Shown here: positions 51,455 to 61,477 of the stretch, piece by piece
Layout of the letters: each line of letters opens with the position of its first letter
Position numbering within the stretch: the stretch's first letter is position 1
Source: Pseudomonas entomophila
GTDB lineage: Bacteria > Pseudomonadota > Gammaproteobacteria > Pseudomonadales > Pseudomonadaceae
DNA: 64,000 bases
Direction: 5' to 3'
Assembly (NCBI RefSeq): GCF_013523165.1
Contig: NZ_JAAMQI010000001.1
Coordinates: 124,001-188,000, forward strand
The notes under the pieces: generated by a model
What the model was told of the DNA's origin: nothing
Seen by the model: only the letters and a program-made list of their open reading frames with translations
The model's database searches: none
Program-made: the position numbers and the translations under genes

Positions 51455-51497
51455 TTTGCCCAGCATGCCTCCGTCGATGCGGAGCTTGCTGGGCAAA
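51455..51497. terminator. Bidirectional terminator between GH5 and LysR genes
   Basis: Stem TTTGCCCAGCA/TGCTGGGCAAA (51455-51465 and 51487-51497) continued by CTCCG/CGGAG inside. It lies between convergent genes. Confidence 0.8.
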
Positions 51498-51514
51498 GGC
51501 GTCGTTCGGCCTGG

Positions 51515-52435
51515 TTAGTGGACGGGCAGGGCTGCCTCGTCAGGGCCCGGCAGCCTGGCGAAGCGCTCGGACAACCAGGTGTGCAGGCGCGTCACCGTAG
51601 GCGAGAGCTGCTTGCGGTGCGGGCAGACCAGGCTCAAGGGCAGGGCAGGCCCTGGATGGTCCGGCATGAGCAGCACCAGGCGACCGCACAGCACGTCGTC
51701 ACTGACGTCCAGCCAGGACTTGTAGGTGATGCCTTCGCCCGCGACGGCCCAGCGCCGGGCGACATCGGCATCGTCGCTCAGCAGGGCGCCGGTGACGCGT
51801 ACCGTGTGCGTGCCCAATCGCCACTTGTCGTAGAGACGGCCTTGCTGCATGTACAGCAGGCACTGGTGGTCGTGCAAGTCGCCAGGCACGTGCGGCTGGC
51901 CGCAGCGCGCCAGGTAACTCGGCGAGGCCACCAGCACCTTGCGGTTGCGCGGGGCCAGGGGCAGCGCCACATAGGAGGCGTCGACGTCCAGCCCATAGCG
52001 AATGGCGATGTCCACCGGGTCGCGAAACAGGTCCACGAGCTGGTCCGACAGCAGGAAGCGCAGGTGCAGCAGGGGATGCTCGCGTCGAAAATCCGTGAGC
52101 CAGGGCAGCAGCAGGTTGCGTCCCAGGTCGGAAGGGGCGGCCAGCTGCAAGGTGCCTTGCAATTGCGCCGGGTCGCGGCGCAGGTCGTCGCGCCCACGTT
52201 GAAGGGCTTCGAGCGCCGTCAGGGCCGAAGGCAGGTACTGTTCGCCCTCGGCCGTCAGGCGCAGGCTGCGGGTGGTGCGTGCGAACAGGCGCACGTCCAG
52301 TTCGCGCTCCAGCCGTTTGACCGCTTCGGCTGCCTGTCCGGGCAGCAGGCCGGCTTCCAGCGCAGCCGCCGTGAAACTGCCGAGGGCCGCACTGCGGACG
52401 AAGATCTCCAGGTCATTGAGGCGGATCATTGTCAT
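51515..52435 (-). CDS. LysR-family transcriptional regulator
   Basis: A 306-residue LTTR. The N-terminal winged helix-turn-helix is clear (LNDLEIFVRSAALGSFTAAA, then AVKRLERELDVRLFARTTRS), followed by the effector-binding domain (GTLQLAAPSDLGRNLLLPWL). It is divergent from the oxidoreductase gene at 52536 with about 100 bp between them, so it most likely regulates that gene and perhaps the monooxygenase behind it. The C-terminal 25 residues are longer than the family average. Confidence 0.93.
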   Translation of the reverse strand: MTMIRLNDLEIFVRSAALGSFTAAALEAGLLPGQAAEAVKRLERELDVRLFARTTRSLRLTAEGEQYLPSALTALEALQRGRDDLRRDPAQLQGTLQLAAPSDLGRNLLLPWLTDFRREHPLLHLRFLLSDQLVDLFRDPVDIAIRYGLDVDASYVALPLAPRNRKVLVASPSYLARCGQPHVPGDLHDHQCLLYMQQGRLYDKWRLGTHTVRVTGALLSDDADVARRWAVAGEGITYKSWLDVSDDVLCGRLVLLMPDHPGPALPLSLVCPHRKQLSPTVTRLHTWLSERFARLPGPDEAALPVH

Positions 52436-52535
52436 TCCCGGTGTGAAAGTGTTTGCGCGCCCACCGCCTGTTTGACGCGCGCCCGGGCGGTCATACTGCG
52501 GGCGTCAATCACAGCATATTCAGCGACGAGTGCCT

Positions 52536-53543
52536 ATGAAAGCCATCTGTTATACCCAGCACGGCCTGCCCATCGAGGATCCCGCCTCCCTGCAGGACAT
52601 GTCGATGCCGATGCCCACGCCTGGCCCGCGCGACCTGCTGGTCGAGGTGAGCGCGGTGGCGGTCAACCCGGTGGACACCAAGGTGCGGGCGGGTACTTTC
52701 ACGCAAGCGCCTAAAATACTCGGTTGGGATGCGGCGGGCGTCGTGCGTGAAGTCGGCGCCCAGGTAACCCTCTTCAAGCCGGGCGATGCCGTCTACTACG
52801 CCGGCTCGATCGCGCGTCAGGGCAGCTACAGCCAGTACCATGTGGTCGACGAGCGTATCGTCGGGCACCAGCCGCGCACATTGGGCGCTGCCGAGGCCGC
52901 TGCGTTGCCGCTGACCTCGATCACCGCGTGGGAGCTGCTGTTCGATCGTCTGGGCGTTGCCGAAGGTGGCGGGGAAGGGGATATCCTGCTGATCATGGGC
53001 GCGGGCGGGGGTGTCGGGTCGATGCTGGTCCAGCTGGCCCGGCAACTGACCCGGCTGACGGTCATCGGGACGGCATCGCGTGCCCAGACCGCCGAATGGG
53101 TCCGGGGCTTGGGTGCGCACCACGTGATCGACCACAGCCAGCCGCTGCTGGCGCAGTTGCAGGCATTAGGCATCGAGCACGTCAGTCATGTCGCCAGCCT
53201 GACGCACACGGACCAGTACCTTGCACAGCTGATCGAGGCGCTGCGCCCACAGGGGCGGCTCGCGGTGATCGACGACCCGCAGGTACTGGACGTCATGCCG
53301 CTCAAGCGCAAGTCGCTGTCCTTGCACTGGGAGCTGATGTTCACCCGGTCGCTGTTCGAAACGCCGGACATGATCCAGCAACATCATCTGCTCGAACGCG
53401 TGGCACGGCTGATCGATCAGGGTATTCTGCGCACGACGCTGGGCGAGCACTTCGGTCTCATCAATGCCGCCAACCTGCGCCGTGCCCATGCGGTGCTGGA
53501 ACGTGGTCAGGCCCGCGGCAAGATCGTGCTCGAAGGTTTCTGA
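52536..53543 (+). CDS. Zinc-binding-type alcohol dehydrogenase/quinone oxidoreductase (MDR superfamily)
   Basis: A 335-residue medium-chain oxidoreductase starting MKAICYTQHG. It has the GroES-like N-terminus (VAVNPVDTKVRAG, ILGWDAAGVV) and the Rossmann motif GAGGGVGSMLVQLARQL for NADPH. The structural zinc cysteines are absent, so it belongs with the zinc-less quinone-oxidoreductase/ZADH group. It is divergent from the LysR gene and 79 bp ahead of the monooxygenase gene. Probably detoxifies quinones or enones (inference). Confidence 0.88.
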   Translation: MKAICYTQHGLPIEDPASLQDMSMPMPTPGPRDLLVEVSAVAVNPVDTKVRAGTFTQAPKILGWDAAGVVREVGAQVTLFKPGDAVYYAGSIARQGSYSQYHVVDERIVGHQPRTLGAAEAAALPLTSITAWELLFDRLGVAEGGGEGDILLIMGAGGGVGSMLVQLARQLTRLTVIGTASRAQTAEWVRGLGAHHVIDHSQPLLAQLQALGIEHVSHVASLTHTDQYLAQLIEALRPQGRLAVIDDPQVLDVMPLKRKSLSLHWELMFTRSLFETPDMIQQHHLLERVARLIDQGILRTTLGEHFGLINAANLRRAHAVLERGQARGKIVLEGF

Positions 53544-53622
53544 GTCGAGCGCGCAAGCCTGACTGGCATCCCCGGCCGGTCAGGTCGCGCCCCGCTCGGT
53601 TCACAGGATTGAAGGAGTCTGC

Positions 53623-53949
53623 ATGAACGAACACACCCCACCCATCGTGCTGTTGGCCACGCTCACGGCCAAGGCGGGGCAGGCCGACGCGCTCAAGGCG
53701 GCCTTGCTGGCGCTGGTCGAGCCGACCCGCGCCGAACCCGGCAACCTGGACTACATGCTGTTCGAGCGCCGCGACGAGCCTGGTCGTTTCTGCATGCGTG
53801 AAGCCTTCGCGCACCAGGCGGCCTTTGATGCGCACGTGGCCTCCGAGCATTTCCAGCGGTTCCTTGCAGGCAGTGATGCCCTGTTGGCGGAACCGCCGCA
53901 ACTGACCTTCCTCGACCCTGTCTCGTCACCGGTCACCGCACGTCCATGA
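53623..53949 (+). CDS. Antibiotic biosynthesis monooxygenase-type (YgiN-like) protein
   Basis: A 108-residue dimeric ferredoxin-like alpha/beta barrel protein. Features of the ABM fold are VLLATLTAKAGQADALKAAL, TRAEPGNLDYMLFER and FAHQAAFDAHVASEHFQRF. Members act on quinols or as cofactor-free monooxygenases. An AAGGAG site precedes the ATG. Together with the oxidoreductase upstream it suggests a small quinone-handling operon under the LysR regulator. Confidence 0.85.
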   Translation: MNEHTPPIVLLATLTAKAGQADALKAALLALVEPTRAEPGNLDYMLFERRDEPGRFCMREAFAHQAAFDAHVASEHFQRFLAGSDALLAEPPQLTFLDPVSSPVTARP

Positions 53950-53995
53950 AGGCGGCGAACCTGTCGATGCGACCCCTCTCTGCGAGCGCGTTCCC

Positions 53996-54220
53996 ATGAC
54001 CGTCACCATCGCTCTCCTGGCAGTCTTGGCGTTCGCCCTGGTGTGGTGGGGGCTTGCCCTGTCGCTGCGCAGGTCCGGGCGGGGCTTTCTCCGGCGTCAT
54101 GTGATGGGCTGCCTGGCCGGCTGGATGGTCGCGTTTCTCGTGCTCGGGGTGGCCAGCCACCTGGGCGTGCTGGTGCTCGAGCCGCCGCCTGCCGAAGCAC
54201 CTGCCGCCGACGTCCCCTGA
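53996..54220 (+). CDS. Small two-helix membrane protein
   Basis: A 74-residue protein with two transmembrane segments (residues about 4-20 and 37-58), separated by the basic loop SLRRSGRGFLRRHV, and a Pro/Ala-rich tail. The order LVWWG, RRxGxG, RHVxGC, AFLxL is shared with the N-terminus of the prophage protein at 24998-25849. Function unknown. It lies 46 bp behind the monooxygenase. Confidence 0.65.
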   Translation: MTVTIALLAVLAFALVWWGLALSLRRSGRGFLRRHVMGCLAGWMVAFLVLGVASHLGVLVLEPPPAEAPAADVP

Positions 54221-54325
54221 CGCATCAGGGCGGCCGTGTGGCGTACCCCTTGCCAGCGCACGTGAACCTGATAGATTCCGCCCGTTCGAAAACGCCGGCG
54301 CCTGTGCCGGCCCAAGGGGAAGTAC

Positions 54326-54631
54326 ATGATCGTCACTCAAGACAGCACGGCACTGGCGCTGCGCCGCTTTGCCGACGCGCACCCGGACTTGCGCGAAGAG
54401 ATCGCTCAACTGGATGCCGAGGAGCAGGCCCAGCAGATCGAATGGGCCTTCGAGGACGCTGCGGCCGACCAGGGGCTGGCGCCCTGGGAGCTGACGCTGC
54501 AACTGATCGCCGAGTCGCCGGAACACCTGCAGGCCATGCGCCTGAGTGTGCACCGCGAGGTGGCCGAGGCGCTGGGTGTGGATTGGGGCGCCTATTGCGA
54601 AGCCAACGAGCTGGACCCGGCCGCCCCCTGA
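54326..54631 (+). CDS. DUF6388 family protein
   Basis: A 101-residue acidic, helical protein resembling DUF6388 proteins common in Pseudomonas (FADAHPDLREEIAQLD, IEWAFEDAAAD, APWELTLQLIAESPE, HREVAEALG). GGGGAAG precedes the ATG at 54326. No motif suggests an activity. The 259 bp to tig contain only the tig promoter region. Confidence 0.75.
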   Translation: MIVTQDSTALALRRFADAHPDLREEIAQLDAEEQAQQIEWAFEDAAADQGLAPWELTLQLIAESPEHLQAMRLSVHREVAEALGVDWGAYCEANELDPAAP

Positions 54632-54890
54632 CGGCGTGCTGCACGCAGGTGGTCGTCGTGCCAAGTCTTGCAGAGGGCATCGGTGGCCAGGCGCTGCCCG
54701 GCGCCCGTGCACTTGCCGAGCATGCGCCGCCCGGCCAGCCTGGTTCGAGCGCGTGGCGGGCAAATTGATTCGCACGCGTTTCCTGTCGTTTCGGATGGGG
54801 TGACTTCTGGTTCGCGAGTCACTAGAATGCCTGCCCTTGATTCTGGAGTCGGGCTATCGCCGGCTAACGTCTGTGCAACGAGGAATATCC

Positions 54891-56204
54891 ATGCAAGTTT
54901 CTGTTGAAAACACTTCTGCGCTCGAGCGCCGCATGACCATCGGCGTGCCTGCCGAGCGCATCGAGACCGAAGTCAACAAGCGTCTGCAGCAGACTGCCCG
55001 TCGCGCCAAGGTGCCTGGCTTCCGTCCAGGCAAGGTGCCGATGAGCGTTATTCGTCAGCGTTACGAAGAGGCCGCACGCCAGGAAGCCCTGGGCGACCTG
55101 ATCCAGGCCACCTTCTACGAAGCCGTGGTCGAGCAGAAGCTCAACCCGGCCGGCGCACCTGCCGTCGAGCCCAAGGTCTTCGAGAAAGGCAAGGACCTGG
55201 AATACATCGCCACCTTCGAAGTCTTCCCTGAGTTCACCGTCGCCGGTTTCGATTCCATCAACGTCGAACGCCTCGACGCCGAAGTGGCTGATGCTGACCT
55301 GGACAACATGCTCGAAGTGCTGCGCAAGCAGAACGTGCGTTTCGAGGCGGTCGAGCGTGAAGCGCAGAACGAAGACCAGCTGAACATCGATTTCGTCGGC
55401 AAGGTCGACGGTGAAGCCTTCGCCGGTGGTTCGGCCACCGGTACCCAGCTGGTGCTGGGTTCGGGTCGCATGATCCCGGGCTTCGAAGACGGTCTGGTCG
55501 GCTCCAAGGCCGGTGAAGAGCGCGTGCTGAACGTGACCTTCCCCGAGGACTACCAGAACCTCGACCTGGCCGGCAAGGCTGCCGAGTTCACCGTCAAGGT
55601 CAACAGCGTCTCCGCCCCTCAGCTGCCTGAGCTGAACGAAGCCTTCTTCGCCCAGTTCGGCATCAAGGAATCGACGCTGGAAGGCTTCCGCGCCGAAGTC
55701 CGCAAGAACATGGAGCGTGAGCTGCGTCAGGCCATCAAGACCAAGGTCAAGAACCAGGTCATGGACGGCTTGCTGGCCGCCAACCCGGTCGACGTGCCGA
55801 AAGCGCTGCTGGAGAACGAAGTCAACCGTCTGCGCGTGCAGGCCGTTCAGCAGTTCGGTGGCAACATCAAGCCAGAGCAACTGCCGGCCGAGCTGTTCGA
55901 GGAACAGGCCAAGCGCCGTGTGGTCCTGGGCCTGATCGTTGCCGAAGTGGTCAAGCAGTTCGAGCTCAAGCCCGACGACGCGCGCGTACGCGCCATGATC
56001 GAAGAGATGGCCTCGGCCTACCAGGAGCCGGAACAAGTCATCGCCTGGTACTACAAGAACGACCAGCAGATGAACGAAGTTCGCTCGGTTGTGCTCGAAG
56101 AACAAGTTGTAGATACTGTCCTGCAGAAAGCTACTGTGACCGACAAGTCGGTCTCGTACGAGGAAGCCGTCAAACCAGCACAGGCCCCTGCCGACGCTGA
56201 GTGA
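54891..56204 (+). CDS. tig: Trigger factor
   Basis: A 437-residue ribosome-associated chaperone and peptidyl-prolyl isomerase. The ribosome-docking signature GFRPGKVP is at residues 43-50. An FKBP-type PPIase domain follows (about 150-240), and then the helical chaperone arms. The start [14 protein letters not shown] has a GAGGAA site upstream; the longer frame from 54837 is rejected. It is the first gene of the tig-clpP-clpX cluster and ends in a strong terminator. Confidence 0.98.
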   Translation: MQVSVENTSALERRMTIGVPAERIETEVNKRLQQTARRAKVPGFRPGKVPMSVIRQRYEEAARQEALGDLIQATFYEAVVEQKLNPAGAPAVEPKVFEKGKDLEYIATFEVFPEFTVAGFDSINVERLDAEVADADLDNMLEVLRKQNVRFEAVEREAQNEDQLNIDFVGKVDGEAFAGGSATGTQLVLGSGRMIPGFEDGLVGSKAGEERVLNVTFPEDYQNLDLAGKAAEFTVKVNSVSAPQLPELNEAFFAQFGIKESTLEGFRAEVRKNMERELRQAIKTKVKNQVMDGLLAANPVDVPKALLENEVNRLRVQAVQQFGGNIKPEQLPAELFEEQAKRRVVLGLIVAEVVKQFELKPDDARVRAMIEEMASAYQEPEQVIAWYYKNDQQMNEVRSVVLEEQVVDTVLQKATVTDKSVSYEEAVKPAQAPADAE

Positions 56205-56225
56205 TCGCCTTTTTTGTAGGAAGTC

Positions 56226-56260
56226 CACACAAGCCAGCCTTCGCGCTGGCTTGTGTGTTT
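56226..56260 (+). terminator. Terminator after tig
   Basis: A 13-bp perfect stem (CACACAAGCCAGC and complement) with a 6-nt CTTCGC loop and T-run, 20 bp behind the stop. Confidence 0.9.
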
Positions 56261-56294
56261 TCAAGCCATGACTATTTGGGAGCGAGCGCAGGAC

Positions 56295-56936
56295 ATGTCC
56301 CGCAATTCTTACATTCAGCAGAGTTCTGACATCCAGGCCGCCGGCGGCCTGGTCCCGATGGTTGTCGAGCAATCCGCTCGTGGCGAGCGCGCCTACGACA
56401 TCTACTCGCGCCTGTTGAAGGAGCGAGTGATCTTCCTGGTCGGCCCGGTCGAAGACTACATGGCCAACCTAGTGGTGGCGCAGTTGCTGTTCCTTGAGGC
56501 GGAAAACCCGGACAAGGATATCCATCTGTACATCAACTCGCCGGGTGGTTCGGTGACGGCAGGCATGTCGATCTACGACACCATGCAGTTCATCAAGCCC
56601 GACGTCTCCACCATCTGCATCGGCCAGGCCTGCAGCATGGGTGCCTTCCTGTTGGCTGCCGGTGCCAAGGGCAAGCGTCACTGCCTGCCCAACTCGCGGG
56701 TGATGATTCACCAGCCCCTGGGTGGTTTCCAGGGTCAGGCCACCGACATCGAGATCCATGCCCAGGAGATTCTCTCGATCAAGGCACGCCTGAACGAGCT
56801 GTTGGCCTACCACACCGGTCAGGACCTAGAGACCATCAAGCGCGACACCGAACGTGACAACTTCATGAGCGCCCAGCGCGCTGCCGAGTATGGCCTGGTC
56901 GACTCGGTCTACGACAAGCGACTGCTGGCATCCTGA
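56295..56936 (+). CDS. clpP: ATP-dependent Clp protease proteolytic subunit
   Basis: A 213-residue ClpP with the triad S114 (ACSMGAF), H139 (RVMIHQP) and D188 (TERDNF). The start at 56295 gives the standard Pseudomonas length; a propeptide of about 15 residues is likely removed. The product is a tetradecameric serine protease that works with ClpX (next gene) and ClpA. Confidence 0.98.
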   Translation: MSRNSYIQQSSDIQAAGGLVPMVVEQSARGERAYDIYSRLLKERVIFLVGPVEDYMANLVVAQLLFLEAENPDKDIHLYINSPGGSVTAGMSIYDTMQFIKPDVSTICIGQACSMGAFLLAAGAKGKRHCLPNSRVMIHQPLGGFQGQATDIEIHAQEILSIKARLNELLAYHTGQDLETIKRDTERDNFMSAQRAAEYGLVDSVYDKRLLAS

Positions 56937-57042
56937 TCCCGGCTGCCAGAGCGGGCAGGCGGCCCCCGCCTGCCTGCGGACTTGAAAAAGCCCGCAATTG
57001 CCTTCATCTTGTGTTGCAAGCCTACCGGATTGGATCGATCGA

Positions 57043-58326
57043 ATGACTGACACCCGTAACGGCGAGGACAACGGCAAATTGCTCTATTGCTCCTTCTGCG
57101 GCAAAAGCCAGCACGAAGTGCGCAAACTGATTGCCGGGCCCTCGGTATTTATCTGCGACGAGTGCGTCGACCTGTGCAATGACATCATCCGCGAGGAGGT
57201 GCAGGAAGCCCAGGCCGAGAGCAGCGCGCATAAATTGCCTTCGCCGAAAGAAATCAGCTCCATCCTGGACCAGTACGTGATTGGTCAGGAACGAGCGAAG
57301 AAGGTGCTTGCCGTAGCGGTGTACAACCACTACAAGCGCCTGAACCAGCGTGACAAGAAAGGCGACGAGGTCGAACTCGGCAAGAGCAACATCCTGCTCG
57401 TGGGGCCTACCGGCTCGGGCAAGACGTTGCTGGCCGAAACCCTTGCGCGCCTGCTGAACGTGCCGTTCACCATCGCCGATGCCACGACCCTGACCGAAGC
57501 GGGCTACGTGGGCGAAGACGTCGAGAACATCATCCAGAAGCTGCTGCAGAAGTGCGACTACGACGTGGAAAAGGCCCAGATGGGCATCGTCTACATCGAC
57601 GAGATCGACAAGATCTCGCGCAAGTCCGACAACCCGTCCATCACCCGTGACGTTTCGGGCGAGGGCGTGCAGCAGGCACTGTTGAAGCTGATCGAAGGCA
57701 CCGTGGCGTCCGTGCCTCCGCAAGGGGGCCGCAAGCACCCGCAGCAGGAGTTCCTGCAGGTCGATACGCGCAACATCCTGTTCATCTGCGGGGGTGCGTT
57801 CTCCGGCCTGGAGAAAGTCGTCCAGAACCGTTCCACCAAAGGTGGCATCGGCTTCGGCGCTGAAGTGCGCAGCAAGGAAGACGGCAAGAAGGTCGGCGAA
57901 TCGCTGCGTGAGGTCGAGCCCGATGACCTGGTCAAGTTCGGTTTGATTCCAGAGTTCGTGGGCCGTTTGCCGGTCCTGGCGACGCTCGACGAGCTCGACG
58001 AAGCGGCACTGATGCAGATCCTCACCGAGCCGAAGAACGCGCTGACCAAGCAGTACGCCAAGCTGTTCGAAATGGAAAGCGTCGACCTGGAGTTCCGCAG
58101 TGATGCCCTCAAGGCCGTCGCACGCAAGGCTCTGGAGCGCAAGACCGGTGCACGTGGCCTGCGCTCGATCCTCGAGGGCATTCTGCTCGACACCATGTAC
58201 GAGATCCCTTCGCAGAAGGATGTCAGCAAGGTGGTGATCGACGAGAGCGTCATCGACGGCACTTCGCAACCGCTGCTCATCTACGAGAACAGCGAAGCGC
58301 CTGCCAAGGCCGCACCGGACGCCTGA
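57043..58326 (+). CDS. clpX: ATP-dependent Clp protease ATP-binding subunit ClpX
   Basis: A 427-residue AAA+ unfoldase. The N-terminal zinc domain has CSFCGK and CDECVDLC. Walker A is GPTGSGKT, Walker B is GIVYIDEID, and the ClpP-docking IGF loop is seen as GGIGFGAEV. The start [11 protein letters not shown] at 57043 is the usual one. It unfolds tagged proteins for ClpP. Confidence 0.98.
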   Translation: MTDTRNGEDNGKLLYCSFCGKSQHEVRKLIAGPSVFICDECVDLCNDIIREEVQEAQAESSAHKLPSPKEISSILDQYVIGQERAKKVLAVAVYNHYKRLNQRDKKGDEVELGKSNILLVGPTGSGKTLLAETLARLLNVPFTIADATTLTEAGYVGEDVENIIQKLLQKCDYDVEKAQMGIVYIDEIDKISRKSDNPSITRDVSGEGVQQALLKLIEGTVASVPPQGGRKHPQQEFLQVDTRNILFICGGAFSGLEKVVQNRSTKGGIGFGAEVRSKEDGKKVGESLREVEPDDLVKFGLIPEFVGRLPVLATLDELDEAALMQILTEPKNALTKQYAKLFEMESVDLEFRSDALKAVARKALERKTGARGLRSILEGILLDTMYEIPSQKDVSKVVIDESVIDGTSQPLLIYENSEAPAKAAPDA

Positions 58327-58348
58327 GTTCGTTGCATGCAGTGACAAA

Positions 58349-58370
58349 AAAGGGGCCCTCGGGCCCCTTT
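58349..58370 (+). terminator. Terminator after clpX
   Basis: AAAGGGGCCC/GGGCCCCTTT hairpin, 23 bp behind the stop. Confidence 0.9.
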
Positions 58371-58391
58371 CTGCATTTCCTGACCAGAATG

Positions 58392-58422
58392 CTTGTAATT
58401 TTGCAGGGCTACCCCCACATTA
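58392..58422 (+). promoter_or_regulatory. RpoH (sigma-32)-like heat-shock promoter of lon
   Basis: CTTGTAA at 58392-58398 and CCCCCACATTA at 58412-58422 resemble the sigma-32 -35 (CTTGAAA) and -10 (CCCCATnT) with a 13-bp spacer. lon is heat-inducible in related bacteria. Confidence 0.65.
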
Positions 58423-58479
58423 GCTCCAAGCATCATTTCCACCGGATTCCGGCCGCAAGGCCGCTGTAGAGGCGCACTC

Positions 58480-60876
58480 ATGAAGACAACCCTCGACTTG
58501 CCTCTGTTGCCATTGCGCGATGTCGTCGTTTATCCGCACATGGTCATCCCGCTGTTCGTGGGGCGCGAGAAGTCCATCGAAGCCCTCGAGGCGGCGATGA
58601 CGGGCGAGAAGCAGATCCTGCTGCTGGCCCAGAAGAACCCTGCCGACGATGATCCGGGCGAAGACGCCTTGTACCGCGTGGGTACCGTCGCCACGGTCCT
58701 GCAGTTGCTGAAATTGCCTGATGGCACCGTCAAGGTGCTGGTCGAAGGCGAACAGCGCGGCGCCGTGGAGCGCTTCACCGAAGTGGACGACCACATCCGC
58801 GCGCAGGTCAGCCTGATCGACGAGACCGAAGCCGCCGAGCGCGAGTCGGAAGTGTTCGTTCGCACCTTGCTTTCCCAGTTCGAGCAGTACGTCCAGCTGG
58901 GCAAGAAAGTGCCTGCCGAAGTGCTGTCGTCGCTCAACAGCATCGACGAGCCCGGTCGGTTGGTCGATACCATGGCCGCCCACATGGCCTTGAAGATCGA
59001 GCAGAAGCAGGAAATCCTCGAGATCGTCGATCTGTCCACTCGCGTCGAGCACGTGCTGGCGCTGCTGGATGCGGAAATCGACCTGCTGCAGGTCGAGAAG
59101 CGCATTCGTGGTCGCGTCAAGAAACAGATGGAGCGCAGCCAGCGCGAGTATTACCTGAACGAGCAGATGAAGGCCATTCAGAAAGAGCTCGGCGATGGCG
59201 ACGAAGGCCATAACGAAATCGACGAACTCAAGAAGCGCATCGACGCGGCCGGTCTGCCCAAGGATGCCTTGGCCAAGGCCCAGGCCGAGCTGAACAAGCT
59301 CAAGCAGATGTCGCCGATGTCGGCCGAAGCGACCGTGGTACGCTCGTACCTCGACTGGCTGGTCCAGGTGCCGTGGAAGGCCCAGAGCAAGGTACGCCTG
59401 GACCTGACCCGTGCCGAAGAAATCCTCGACGCCGATCATTACGGGCTCGAAGAGGTCAAGGACCGCATCCTCGAATACCTTGCCGTGCAAAAGCGCGTGA
59501 AGAAGATCCGTGGGCCGGTGTTGTGCCTGGTCGGCCCGCCTGGCGTGGGCAAGACCTCCCTGGCCGAGTCGATCGCCGCCGCTACCAACCGCAAGTTCGT
59601 GCGCATGGCCCTGGGTGGCGTGCGTGACGAGGCCGAAATCCGCGGTCATCGCCGTACGTACATCGGTTCGATGCCGGGCCGCCTGATTCAGAAAATGACC
59701 AAGGTCGGCGTGCGCAACCCGCTGTTCCTGCTCGACGAGATCGACAAGATGGGCAGCGACATGCGCGGTGACCCTGCGTCGGCCCTGCTCGAGGTGCTCG
59801 ATCCCGAGCAGAACCACAACTTCAACGATCACTACCTGGAGGTCGACTACGACCTGTCGGACGTGATGTTCCTGTGCACCTCGAACTCGATGAACATTCC
59901 GCCGGCGCTGCTCGACCGGATGGAGATCATTCGCCTGCCGGGCTACACCGAAGACGAGAAGATCAACATCGCAGTCAAGTACCTGGTGCCCAAGCAGGTC
60001 AAGGCCAACGGCCTGAAGCCGACCGAACTGAGCATCGACACCACGGCGATTCGCGACATCATCCGTTATTACACCCGTGAAGCAGGCGTGCGCGGGCTGG
60101 AGCGTCAGATCGCCAAGGTCTGCCGCAAGGTCGTCAAGGAACACGCCGGGCAGAAGCAGGTGAACGTCACCGTTACAGGCGAACAGCTCGAGCACCTGCT
60201 GGGCGTACGCAAGTTCCGCTACGGGCTGGCCGAGCAGCAGGACCAGATCGGTCAGGTCACCGGCCTTGCCTGGACCCAGGTGGGTGGCGAGCTGCTGACC
60301 ATCGAATCGGTGGTCATCCCGGGCAAGGGTCAGCTGATCAAGACCGGCTCGCTGGGCGATGTCATGGTCGAATCGATCACGGCCGCGCAGACCGTGGTGC
60401 GTAGCCGGGCCCGCAGTCTGGGCATCCCCAGCGATTTCCATGAGAAGCACGACGTGCACATTCACATGCCCGAGGGCGCGACGCCGAAGGACGGCCCCAG
60501 CGCCGGCATCGGCATGTGCACCGCGCTGGTCTCGGCCCTGACCCAGATTCCGGTGCGCGCCGATGTGGCGATGACCGGGGAAATCACCTTGCGTGGTCAA
60601 GTGCTGGCCATTGGCGGGCTGAAGGAAAAGCTGCTGGCCGCGCACCGAGGCGGCATCAAGACCGTGATCATCCCCGAGGAGAACGTACGCGACCTCAAGG
60701 AGATCCCGGAAAACATCAAGGCGGATCTGCAGATCAAACCGGTCAAATGGATTGACGAAGTCCTGCAAATTGCGCTGCAATACGCCCCCGAGCCGTTGCC
60801 GGACGTGGCTCCCGAGATTGTCGCCAAAGACGAGAAGCGCGACAGCGATGCCAAGGAACGCGTCAGCACGCATTGA
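58480..60876 (+). CDS. lon: ATP-dependent protease La
   Basis: A 798-residue Lon. The N-terminal substrate-binding LON domain begins [19 protein letters not shown]. The AAA+ domain has Walker [10 protein letters not shown] and Walker [12 protein letters not shown]. The C-terminal protease has the catalytic Ser in [10 protein letters not shown] and a downstream Lys in [10 protein letters not shown]. It degrades misfolded and regulatory proteins. A preceding sigma-32-like promoter suggests heat-shock control. Confidence 0.98.
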   Translation: MKTTLDLPLLPLRDVVVYPHMVIPLFVGREKSIEALEAAMTGEKQILLLAQKNPADDDPGEDALYRVGTVATVLQLLKLPDGTVKVLVEGEQRGAVERFTEVDDHIRAQVSLIDETEAAERESEVFVRTLLSQFEQYVQLGKKVPAEVLSSLNSIDEPGRLVDTMAAHMALKIEQKQEILEIVDLSTRVEHVLALLDAEIDLLQVEKRIRGRVKKQMERSQREYYLNEQMKAIQKELGDGDEGHNEIDELKKRIDAAGLPKDALAKAQAELNKLKQMSPMSAEATVVRSYLDWLVQVPWKAQSKVRLDLTRAEEILDADHYGLEEVKDRILEYLAVQKRVKKIRGPVLCLVGPPGVGKTSLAESIAAATNRKFVRMALGGVRDEAEIRGHRRTYIGSMPGRLIQKMTKVGVRNPLFLLDEIDKMGSDMRGDPASALLEVLDPEQNHNFNDHYLEVDYDLSDVMFLCTSNSMNIPPALLDRMEIIRLPGYTEDEKINIAVKYLVPKQVKANGLKPTELSIDTTAIRDIIRYYTREAGVRGLERQIAKVCRKVVKEHAGQKQVNVTVTGEQLEHLLGVRKFRYGLAEQQDQIGQVTGLAWTQVGGELLTIESVVIPGKGQLIKTGSLGDVMVESITAAQTVVRSRARSLGIPSDFHEKHDVHIHMPEGATPKDGPSAGIGMCTALVSALTQIPVRADVAMTGEITLRGQVLAIGGLKEKLLAAHRGGIKTVIIPEENVRDLKEIPENIKADLQIKPVKWIDEVLQIALQYAPEPLPDVAPEIVAKDEKRDSDAKERVSTH

Positions 60877-61025
60877 TAAAGCTTTCAACCGGGTGACCTT
60901 GCCTGCGGTAAGCCGCACAGGTCGAAGAAGTGACATTCCAGTGCTCCCAGGTCGCCCGGTCTTCGCGTATTCATGCTTTCACATACTTAGAAACATACTC
61001 ATTAGAGAGATAAAGGGGATTTAGA

Positions 61026-61298
61026 GTGAATAAGTCGGAACTGATTGACGCTATCGCCACCTCCGCTGATATTTCGAAATCTACCGCTGGCCGCGCTCTG
61101 GATGCGGTCATCGATTCGGTCACCGGTGCGTTGAAGCAAGGCGACGACGTCGTTCTGGTAGGCTTTGGCACTTTTTCCGTCAAGGAGCGTGCTGAACGTA
61201 CCGGCCGTAACCCGCAGACGGGCAAGGCGATCAAGATCTCCGCTGCCAAGGTTCCAGGCTTCAAGGCCGGCAAGGGTCTGAAAGACGCTGTCAACTGA
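61026..61298 (+). CDS. hupB: DNA-binding protein HU-beta
   Basis: A 90-residue HU protein starting at GTG 61026 ([11 protein letters not shown]) with AAAGGGG upstream. The DNA-contacting signature [21 protein letters not shown] is present, split here as [14 protein letters not shown]. It is the usual gene after lon in Pseudomonas and organises the nucleoid. Confidence 0.97.
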   Translation: MNKSELIDAIATSADISKSTAGRALDAVIDSVTGALKQGDDVVLVGFGTFSVKERAERTGRNPQTGKAIKISAAKVPGFKAGKGLKDAVN

Positions 61299-61385
61299 GC
61301 CATGCCGCTCAAGGGGAGCTGACCCTGTCAGCCCCTGTCGCGATGCCAAACGGAGCATGACTCCCGGCGCCGCGCACGCTTCGAG

Positions 61386-61412
61386 AAGGCGCATCTTCGG
61401 ATGCGCCTTTCT
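61386..61412 (+). terminator. Terminator after hupB
   Basis: AAGGCGCATC-TTCG-GATGCGCCTT hairpin with a TTCG tetraloop and T-rich tail. Confidence 0.9.
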
Positions 61413-61477
61413 TCTATCAGGACTTTACCTTTACTCCACGGTCGTCAGCGCAGTGGAACGACCGTTTTGGGGGACGC

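Noticed and set aside
54864..56372. A 502-residue open frame opposite trigger factor
   Set aside because: It is the antisense shadow of tig; high GC at third positions keeps this frame open, and the sense frame is a clear full-length family member.
58420..60936. An 838-residue open frame opposite lon
   Set aside because: Antisense shadow of lon with His/Gln/Leu-rich composition and no domain.
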